From Adenophora triphylla var. japonica (taxonomy: Eukaryota > Streptophyta > Magnoliopsida > Asterales > Campanulaceae), in NCBI GenBank assembly GCA_022495995.1, contig JAFEMH010000754.1:434001-498000 (forward strand): a DNA stretch of 64,000 bases, read 5' to 3'. Position 1 is the stretch's first letter. The number at the start of each line of letters is the position of its first letter. Shown here piece by piece: positions 56,468-64,000 of this stretch. The notes below the pieces were generated by a model. The model made no database searches. It worked only from the letters and a program-made list of their open reading frames with translations, and had not been told where the DNA came from. A program made the position numbers and the translations under genes.

Positions 56468-59437
56468 ATGGCGGAAAGAGCACGGAGAGGTCATCGTCAA
56501 CGGAGCCAAGAGACGATCGAGCAAAGGGCGGAGCTTCAAAGGAATTGCACTTCCTTCGTGCCTTCGTCGAAGAACCCGGATGTGTTGTACCCGAATCCGG
56601 AGGTGCATAATAGGCGAGTTAGGAGCGCCGGGGAGGTAAGAAATCAATTTCGTCTTGATTCCTTGCTTGAATTGTTGAATGCTAGAACTAGGTTTTAGTT
56701 TTTCGCATATTTGGGGCTTTTGTTATTTGCCATGCCTTTTGTGAAATTCGCGATGAATTGTTGAAATTGAGCATGTAAAAATTGTGAGTATGTGATTTTT
56801 GTGCAAAAATGTGTAGATTAACTCTTATTTGTAAAAATAAAGTGCCTCTCTTTGAAATGCATGCTTGGGTGTTTTGTACCTTATGCTATTTATGTGTGCA
56901 CATTGTGAGAAAAATTGCCATGTAGGGACATATTTTGTAAAAAAAAGTGACATGTTGTGTTTTGTGACGGGTTTTGTCTGAAAGTATGTGCCGTGTAGGG
57001 ACGGACTTTTCTTTTGAAAACGTGTCATGTAGTGTGTGCCGTGTTTTTGGTGACGGACTTTTGTGGGGAGTTTTTGTGCAATGCATGCCGTGTTTTGTGA
57101 CGGGTTACATGTGAAAATTATATGCGATGTGTGCCGTATTTTGTGACGGGGTTTTTTTTTTTTTTTTTTTGGAAATGTGTCGTATAGGGCTTAATCCCTC
57201 TGTTGAGAAAATTTGTACAGGGTGTGCCGTGTTTTGTGACAGACTGCATGGGAAAATTATGTGCAATGCATGCCGTATTTTGTGACAGGTTACATGTGAA
57301 AATTGTGTGCAATGTGTGCCGTATTTTTGTGACGGACTTTTTTTTTTATGCTTTGGTTTCCTTTTGGTAATTTACATTAAGTACTGTGACTGACGTATCT
57401 TTGATGTGTTTACCTGCAGGATGAGGGGCTTTTGTCTGGGAAAGTCAAAAAGATGAAGTCTCGAGGGTCGCTCGAGGCTGTGGTGGAGCTGTGGCAGCAG
57501 TTGCCGGACATTTCTATGGAGGGCAGGCCGAGCCCTAAGAGGCTAGTCTATGCTTCCGGCTTGGGCGCGTTCGTGTAGAACTTGGCCGGGATTTCTGATA
57601 CGAGGAAGAACAAGAGTATCTTCCTAGGCTTGTCTGAGTATTGGTGGGATACCACCCACACCTTCCACTTGAGCTGGGGCGAGGTGACGGTGACTCCCAC
57701 CAATTTTGCTGCTATCACCGGGCTTTCCTTCAAAGGAGGGCCAGTGCGGTGGAGGGACAGGATATCCGAGGGGGTGCTGGCTGAGCTGTTGGGCTTTGCG
57801 CCTCTTCCTCGCAGGGGCCTAGGCATGCTGTACAACAATGTGGAGATGCATATTACGGCAAGTATTGGGGCCTATTGCCGTGGTACCAGCCTAGTGACGG
57901 CGGAGCAGCTGGCACGCTCCTTCCTGTGGTTTGCCCTTTCCGAGACTCTGTTCTCGAATCACGCAACTACGGCTCCTTTTGCTCTGCTGAAGAGTCTGAT
58001 TGATTTGGAGAGGGTTTGTGATATAGCTTGGGGCGAGGCGGGCCTGGCCGAGCTTTATTTCTCTTTGGACCGGTTTAGCCGAGGCGTGGCCAGTTCTTTG
58101 GGCTGCTTTGATTTTGCTTTGGAGGTATGAGTTTATTGCTGTTTTTGATTTAGCAATCTGTCATTTCTCCATTTTCCTTTTGCACTGAGCCTTTTCTGCT
58201 TTTGTCGCAGGTGTGGTTCTATGAGATCTTCCGGTGCTTCCCGTGGGATCGAGATGCTGAGGCCATAGCGGCCTATCCTGCTATGTTGGGCTGGGCCCGT
58301 CCGTCGAGGAGGAAGAGGACCAGTAGGGGGAAGCTCACCATCACTTACGGAGATGTGTAGGAGCACCTGGGGAGAGATAGCCCGGCAGAGTTTGCTCTGT
58401 ATCCCTGGGCTCGGTATGAGACTGATGAGTTTGAGGGTGCTCCCGTGGTGACGGCGCAGAGGAAGATGCTGCGGGGCCTGACCTGCGATGTCATGTATTT
58501 GGGAGAGAGGGTCTTCTGGCAGCATGGCCCGGGTATGCTCCCCCTGGCTCCGAGGGACCCGCCTTTTGGGATGATGGATTCCCGTGATATGGACGTGCTG
58601 GAGTTTGAGAGATATCTTGGCGGCGTGAGTGCCGATGAGTTTGTTTTGTTTGGAGAGGAGTATGGGACCTTTGTGAGGAGGAAGCTGAGGACGCCACAGG
58701 TGTTAGCGAGGGAGAGGCAGGATAGCCCGCCAGGTCCCCCAGAGGTTCCGGTGCCTGGGCCAGATTTCACCTATGTTCGTGGGGATTCATCGAGGCGGAG
58801 GGTGTCGGTACCCGTCCCTGAGCAGGCTCCTGCTGCCTACCGGGTTGACCCTGATATGCCGGTGAGTGTGCTTACTCTTTTTCTGTCTTGGCATCTTTTT
58901 TGTATTTTTCTCTTTTTGTATGCCTGTATCTCTTTAGCTGAGCGTTTCTGTGGCTGTTTGCTTGTGCAGGTCCCAGGGAGAGCCTTTAATACGCTGACCC
59001 GCCGTTATGTGGCGATGTGGTCCTTTGCGAAGAAGTTGGCGGGGAAGCTGTCTTGCCGGTCTTTGCGGCGTGTGCCGGCGTACGAGCCGATGCCTTCGAG
59101 GCATTCTGTGGACGTTCCTCCGTCGAGGGTTGAGCCGGGGCAGCAGTTGGAGGGACCCTCTCGGGGGCGGCATAGCATGGATGTCGGGACGTCTTCGGGA
59201 GTCCAGAGACAGCCGGTCTTTCACCAGTTCTGGCCTTCGCAGGAGGCACCGGGAGAGAGTTCGTCAGAGCCTGCCTTCTTCGATCCTTTTGCCGGGTTTG
59301 ACCCTTTCGAGTATTTTGAGTATCCACCCCAGGAGGGGGTTCAGTATTCTGATGACGAGGGTGTGGCTGGCGAGTTTGGCGGGGTGCTTGACTTCTCGCT
59401 TGAGGATGTTGATGATGATGACGAAGAGTCGGATTAG
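56468..59437 (+). pseudogene. Four-exon plant mobile domain (PMD) gene with two in-frame TAG codons
   Basis: Exons 56468-56635, 57420-58124, 58211-58861 and 58970-59437 join in phase with GT-AG introns and total 663 sense codons. Exon 1 is basic (MAERARRGHRQRSQE). Exon 2 holds the PMD core: YWWDTTHTFHLSWGEVTVTP, then NFAAITGLSFKGGPVRW, AYCRGTSLVTAEQLARSFLW and GEAGLAELYFSLDRF. Exon 3 continues VWFYEIFRCFPW and WARYETDEF. Exon 4 ends in an acidic tail (DDDDEESD). TAG codons at 57576-57578 and 58358-58360 both fall where CAG would fit. An AATAAA signal at 59509 follows. PMD proteins include MAIN/MAIL silencing factors, and PMD genes are carried by gypsy and MULE elements; this one lies antisense to a gypsy integrase. 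The leader (56360-56467) is GA-rich. Confidence 0.85.
56880..57340. repeat. Degenerate tandem repeat in PMD intron 1
   Basis: The words TGTGCCGT(G/A)TTTTGTGACGG and GGGTTACATGTGAAAATT recur about eight times at irregular spacing of roughly 45-65 bp. Not coding. Confidence 0.8.
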
Positions 59438-59862
59438 GGCTCATTTGCTTTCCCTCTTTCCATATCTTCTTTTTTTTTGTTTAGCAACAGACATTTATGG
59501 GTACCTGTAATAAAAGACTTGTATTTGCATAGCAAAAGCATTTTATTTTAAGATGTAATGCCGTATTTTGTGATTCTCGGGAATTGTCCTAGGAATTGTT
59601 GCTATTTTATTTATTTGTGCATGCCACCTGAGCTGGGAGTGCGTTTGTGGGTAGCGTATGCTTGCCGGAAATGGCTTTGGCCAGAATTTGGGCAGTTTGG
59701 AGCAAGGTCCTGCTGAGAACAGTGGTTGTTGTACTGTTTGCTGGGAAAGTGGGACCATGGTGCAACAAGGTCCGTACGGATCAACTTTGCTTTTGGGAAG
59801 GGATAAGTGTTTTCCGGATGTCTGGACTTTCCCCACTTCCCATTTGCAGCTATTTCGTGCTT
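59438..59862. other. PMD 3' UTR and intergenic spacer
   Basis: Polyadenylation signal at 59509. At 59765-59782 another GGTCCGTACGGATC palindrome precedes the next gene, as the pair at 56250 precedes the PMD gene. Confidence 0.6.
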
Positions 59863-61412
59863 TCTTCCTCATTTTCTCTAGGAACCTCCATTTTTGCCGT
59901 GGATTCTTCGTATGTTCCAAGAATTTTGCCAAGGCTTTCGAAGGAGCGGCAAGCATACTTCCTTGAGCGGTTGAAAATGTGGATGCGACACCGTATGAGG
60001 CATCAGAGGCGGGCTTTCGAGGTAAGGTTTCGACTTTGCTCGATTTGGTCCCTTAAGGAGTTGGTTCCTGATTGGGAATTATTGCGGGCTGCCGCGAAGT
60101 TCTGGGATGTTAGGAGGCATATGTATTGCTTCTCCTACAATGAGATGGTGCCCACCTTTGAGGATTTTCGGGCTTTGATTGGAGGACCAGAGGTGGAGGC
60201 CATCTCTCTTCCTTTGATTGGCGGTGCCGCCGTGAGCGTGAAGCTTGCATGCTTTCTTCGGACTTCGTTGGGAGAAGTGCAAGGCATGATCCTTGATTCG
60301 GGTCATATTGACATTTCTGCGCTGCTGGAGCGGTTTATGATTGATGATGAGAGTGATGTCTCGTGGTATGCATTTGTCTTGTGCGTGATAGCGACGCGCT
60401 TCATGATCAGCTCCCTTGGAGTTTGCGATGGCGCTTTGCTAGATGTGGTTGGACACTGCAGAGCTGGAGAGGATATTGCCCCGTTGGTGCTGGGGGAGAC
60501 TCTTCATGGTATTGACCGTCTGGCGACTGGGGATCGGTTCATGAGAGGGGGAAGCCCTGCTTTGCTCACCTGTGGCTGCGAGAGAGACTTCAGGCCATGC
60601 CCGAGGCTCCGATGTCGTTTAGCCCGTGGTCATTTGCTCGGCGACCTCTTGTGTTGGATATGGATCAGTCCGCCTGGGAGAGATGGATGGCACGGCTTGG
60701 TACGCATCAGATCCGTTGGTGGGTTCCGCACTGGGGGATTGAGACTAGGAGGGCCTTGCAGGAAGGGTCCTATGTTGTCAGAGTTTCATGCTTGTCTTGG
60801 TCCTCCTTCTATATTTCGTTGCTTGTTTCCCGGCAGTTCGAGATGAAGCAGGAGCCTTTGTTGGGCTGGGATGACCTTGCTACTGCGGAGGTAGCTCCCC
60901 TTTGTATGGCAGCTCCAGGTGCTCTTTTGTATTTTATGAAGGTATGGAAGTATTCCGCTTTCCCTCTTGTGGTGCTCCTTAGACGTCGGGAGAGTGTCGT
61001 GTTGACCACCCAGTACCTGGCTTGGTATGAGCAGCGTGTTGGGCAGTCCCAAGTGGCTTTGGGGAGCAGGCGTGGAGCGATTCTGGGGCCCGATTGCCGT
61101 AGTAGCTATTGCCTTAGGAGTGCCGAAGCCTGGTCTGACCCTCAGATGTTACGGAGACACTTTGTTTGACTACGAGACGAGTTGATCGATCGACGGGGAG
61201 AGGTCCCTTTGCGCACTCGCAGGAGGAGATCCGAGCCGAAGCACGGGCGAATGAAGCCCCGAGAGCCGCCGGGATTGTTTGACTCTACGGAGGACCCTGA
61301 CCTCGGACTGAGAGAGACAGAGATGGCTCGCGTGGAGCGAAAGAAGACTCGCCGGGGACGAGGGAAGAAAGGGAAGAATGGCGAGGGGACAAGCGCAGAT
61401 GGCGCGGAATGA
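59863..61412 (+). pseudogene. DUF7745-like transposon-associated gene, one frameshift and one stop
   Basis: The frame running to 60846 contains DWELLRAAAKFWDVRRHMYC, FSYNEMVPTFEDFRALIG, ACFLRTSL and LGETLHGIDRL, the order seen in plant DUF7745 proteins found with retrotransposons. Near 60557 a one-base deletion moves homology to the frame that reads HLWLRERLQAMPEAPMSF, SPWSFARRP, WWVPHWGI and SRQFEMKQEPLLGWDDLA. That frame meets TGA at about 61167 (CGA would fit) and then stays open to 61412 with a basic, Lys/Arg-rich tail. The start is uncertain: ATGs upstream of 59860 lie in spacer containing the palindrome. Function of the family is unknown. It is co-oriented with the PMD gene and convergent with the integrase. 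Confidence 0.68.
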
Positions 61413-62019
61413 CCTCCTAGGTATCCATTCATTGCATTTGTAAACACATTATTTGTTAAATGTATTAAGCTGTCTTTTAGCATGTTGTGAACTTGAGAGT
61501 AGACCGTGCTTGAACTCATCAAGGAATGTTGTAATCGTTAGTGATTTGTGATTTACTTTTAAAGCTTTGTCGAGACGCAAGATCTCTTGTTCACTTTTGT
61601 TTCTTTGTGAGCCTCGATGGTATTCATCTTTGGACTTTTCTGTCGCATTTGCGGACTGAAGCAGCCTGGGCCTTGCCGGCAATCCCTTTTGCTTGGGCTT
61701 CCCTTTTGTAAGCGCGTGATGGCGAAGACAAGCCCCTAGCTTGGAAGTTGACAAGGGTCAGTCGTTTGACGCTGAGTGACCTTCGGATGTCCTTTGATGT
61801 TGCCGCCGTCGTTTGACTTGGTCAAGGTGATGGTGGGGGCATGCTCTTAAAAAGTGTGTAGCTTGATGGAGGTCTCGCTTGACATTCAAACTTTTGACTT
61901 TTTTGTGTGTTTTTAGACCGGACCAGTTAAGGTTTCCTACGTTCCCCCGGACTAGAGGGCTCAGGTCTGCGTAGTTCGACACTACATGGAGTGCCAAGAG
62001 ATGCACAATTTGTTCTTCT
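61413..62019. other. Spacer between convergent DUF7745-like gene and integrase
   Basis: On the minus strand this is the region after the integrase stop. Open frames at 61449-61754 and 61758-62006 are basic and unrecognised. Confidence 0.4.
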
Positions 62020-63432
62020 TTAGGCGAAGTATCTGCGAAGTTTGCTTCCGTTGACTGGATTCATGAAGGGATTTTCGTCTAGGTCTGTCAGCTTCATGGC
62101 ACCTCCGGAGAAGATCTTTTGAACCACGAAAGGGCCGATCCATGTTGGTTCCCATATTCCCAGTGGGTTGGTTCGAGTGGGAGGCTTTTCTTTGAGTACC
62201 AGATCGCCTTCCCTGATGTCTCGGGACTTGACCTTCTTGTCAAAAGCTCTAGCCATTCTGCTTTGGTAGGCTCGAACGTGTTCCATGGCCTTTAGTCGTC
62301 GCTCGTCTAGCAGAGCCAATTCGTCGTGTCGGCTTCGGAGCCATTTGACTTCATTGACGTCATTTTCCAGCAGCACTCGGAGTGAGGGAATTTCCAGTTC
62401 AAAGGGGAGGACTGCTTCCATCCCGTATGTCAGGGCGAATGGGGTTTCTCCCGTGGCTGTTCTGACTGATGTTCGGTAGCCCCAAAGTGCAAGGTGCAGC
62501 TTCTCGGGCCAATCTCGTCCTCGGGTGGTCATTTTTCGGATGATCCGTTCGAGGGTCTTGTTTGCTGCTTCTACGACGCCGTTCGTTTGTGGCCGGTAGG
62601 GAGAAGACTTGTGGCGTGTGATCTTGAATTCTGCCAGCAGTCTGTCGCATTCACCTTCGAAGTGGGAGCCGTTGTCTGATATGACCTCGTTTGGGATGCC
62701 GTATAGGCAGATGATGTTTTCCTCGAGGAAATGCGCGACTTTCTTGGAAGTGAGCACCTTGTAGGACTTGGCTTCGACCCATTTGGTGAAGTAGTCGATG
62801 GCTACCAAGACGAACTCGTGGCCGTTGCTGCCTGGCGGAGCAATTTTTCCGATGACGTCAATTCCCCAAGTGGCGAAGGGCCAGGGCGTAGTCATGCAGT
62901 AGAGATCGTGAGGAGGTAGATGATTGAGGTTGGAGAACCGTTGACACTTGTCGCAGCTTCGGACGAAGTGGATGCAGTCTGCCTCCATGGAGATCCAGTA
63001 GTAGCCCATCCGGAGAATGATTTGCATTAGGGCCCGGGCGTTCATGTGGGGACCGCAAGCCCCATTGTGGACCTCGTTCATGAGCTCGTTTGCTTCTTCC
63101 TGGCTGATGCAGCGTAGGAGTGGTCCTTGGTAGCGTTTCTTGTACAACATGTCCCCAAGGATGACAAAGTGGGAGGCGAGGCGTTTTAGGGCCATGATGC
63201 TCTTGGCTTTGGCTCCTTCCCTGCGTTGACCTTTTTCGTTCATGAAGGCGGTTTCCCCATTTTTGAGGTATTGGAAGATCTGAAATGTGATGGAAATGGC
63301 TTCGGACTTGCGTCTCTTTGGCTCTTCAGCAATCTCGCAAATCGCTGTGATTAAAACCTCCTCGGCAGCTTGGGCCCGGTTTTTCTCTCGTTTGACAACA
63401 TGCTTAAATGTTTGCTTGATGCATTTATTCAA
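62020..63432 (-). CDS. Ty3/gypsy (Tat-lineage) integrase, intact 470-codon frame
   Basis: The order is: helical linker (1-100), zinc-binding HNGACGPH...CDKC (about 120-165), catalytic core with D in TWGIDVIGKIAPPGSNG (~190), D in GIPNEVISDNGSHFEG (~252) and E in NGVVEAANKTLERI (~288), then ALTYGMEAVLPFE, GDLVLKEKP and WIGPFVVQKIFSGGAMKLT (GPF/Y-like end), stop after LRRYFA. The D-D-35-E spacing is intact and no stop interrupts 470 codons. The core resembles Tat/Ogre-type gypsy integrases; there is no chromodomain. Integrase inserts reverse-transcribed DNA into chromosomes. No RNase H or reverse transcriptase is found directly upstream (63433-64000), so it is either split off or separated by a rearrangement. 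The ATG at 63432 need not be the natural start. Confidence 0.93.
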   Translation of the reverse strand: MNKCIKQTFKHVVKREKNRAQAAEEVLITAICEIAEEPKRRKSEAISITFQIFQYLKNGETAFMNEKGQRREGAKAKSIMALKRLASHFVILGDMLYKKRYQGPLLRCISQEEANELMNEVHNGACGPHMNARALMQIILRMGYYWISMEADCIHFVRSCDKCQRFSNLNHLPPHDLYCMTTPWPFATWGIDVIGKIAPPGSNGHEFVLVAIDYFTKWVEAKSYKVLTSKKVAHFLEENIICLYGIPNEVISDNGSHFEGECDRLLAEFKITRHKSSPYRPQTNGVVEAANKTLERIIRKMTTRGRDWPEKLHLALWGYRTSVRTATGETPFALTYGMEAVLPFELEIPSLRVLLENDVNEVKWLRSRHDELALLDERRLKAMEHVRAYQSRMARAFDKKVKSRDIREGDLVLKEKPPTRTNPLGIWEPTWIGPFVVQKIFSGGAMKLTDLDENPFMNPVNGSKLRRYFA

Positions 63433-64000
63433 TTATTGTGTTTGCTTCTTTGTGTAGATGAATTGTTATTAACTGTTTTGATTAGTTAACTCATCATTTG
63501 TTAAAGATGCAATGAAAGGATATTTTAGAAAGGTCGGACCTTTTATTGAAAGTGTAAAGACTGTACATTGTTGATTATGGACTCACGATCTTCCGGCGTA
63601 GGGCCATCAGATGACTCGAAAGATATGAATTCACAGACAACGCGACTCGAAGCTAGACTATAGGCGACGAGGGATTGGACCAGGCTTCATTACTCTTGGC
63701 AGGCTGTAGCTCTGTAGGAGTGGCGATGGCTTTGGTGGCCGATCTTGCTGGCACGGATCCCGGAGGATAGCTTGCATGCGGTTCGACTTCAAACCAGATC
63801 GTGGAGGTTTTTGGTGGCTCCCCTGATGATGTCCCTCCATTAGTGTTGTTGCCAGTCCTTGGGGGACCTTGATGATAGAAGTCGCTGAGGGCTACTTCCA
63901 GGAGGGCGAAGCATTCGCTGATTCGGAGTTGATTCTTGCTGATGTTGATCATTTTCATAGAATCCGCCTCTTTATCTGGGATCTTTGCTTGGACGACATT
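63433..64000 (-). other. Region upstream of the integrase, unknown ORF
   Basis: Minus-strand frame 63958-63653 (101 codons, contains ISECFALLEVALSDFYHQGP and a Pro/Ser/Thr-rich tail) has no recognised domain. It is not reverse transcriptase or RNase H, which would be expected here. The window ends within the region. Confidence 0.35.

Noticed and set aside
59647..59862. Upstream extension of the DUF7745-like frame from ATG 59647
   Set aside because: It reads through the palindrome-bearing spacer and has no homology; the true start or a first exon probably lies elsewhere.

Overview
The window is nuclear DNA of a flowering plant, almost certainly a eudicot. Plant-specific features are: split genes with GT-AG introns and a plant cullin, plant mobile domain (PMD) genes, Tat-lineage Ty3/gypsy integrase, MULE, hAT, Helitron and RTE-type LINE remnants, many Stowaway-like MITEs (CTCCCTCCGTCCC ends, TA target duplications) and long AT and AAT microsatellites. 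No bacterial, organellar or viral gene cluster is visible. The species cannot be named from the sequence.

Layout. 0-3 kb: a decayed MULE (transposase tail with SWIM finger, then an OTU protease-like domain) faces a three-exon PMD gene on the minus strand, and both introns of that gene carry the same palindromic repeat. 3-10.4 kb: AT-rich spacer with a 72-bp tandem repeat, a candidate inverted-repeat element and two MITEs. 10.4-16.4 kb: a coding-poor LTR retrotransposon with two ~1.3-kb LTRs, a zinc-knuckle remnant and a 5'-truncated LINE inserted at the end of its 5' LTR. 16.4-17.9 kb: gypsy debris folded into a ~430-bp-armed inverted repeat. 18.4-23.3 kb: the only host-gene-like locus, a CUL1-type cullin on the minus strand with six in-phase exons that stops after about 248 codons. 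23.5-25.8 kb: a pile of Stowaway-like MITEs.

25.8-41.2 kb is a Helitron nest. About a dozen ~505-bp (or ~306-bp) units, each starting with a Helitron-like 5' terminus, lie in tandem. Among them are a Helitron remnant with a decayed Pif1-type helicase and a canonical hairpin-CTAG end, and a larger element whose 51-bp minisatellite was entered by a second, minus-strand Helitron carrying captured pieces of an EBF-type F-box gene and a TypA/BipA GTPase exon. 41.2-49.2 kb holds a MITE cut by an LTR-plus-primer-binding-site stump, a gypsy RNase H/integrase remnant, and a duplicated MULE N-terminus in which one copy holds a solo LTR and the other preserves the empty site.

49.2-64 kb is probably one large Tat-lineage region: tandem-repeat-rich non-coding DNA (interrupted by a complete 3.5-kb hAT element), then a four-exon PMD gene and a DUF7745-like gene on the plus strand, then a complete-looking gypsy integrase on the minus strand. 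Both plus-strand genes are nearly intact but carry nonsense codons of the kind C-to-T change would give.

The strongest unexplained signal crosses element boundaries: short, CpG-rich, near-perfect palindromes in clustered and often paired copies inside elements of unrelated classes (a gypsy LTR, a solo LTR, a hAT element, MULE-associated DNA and the PMD region).
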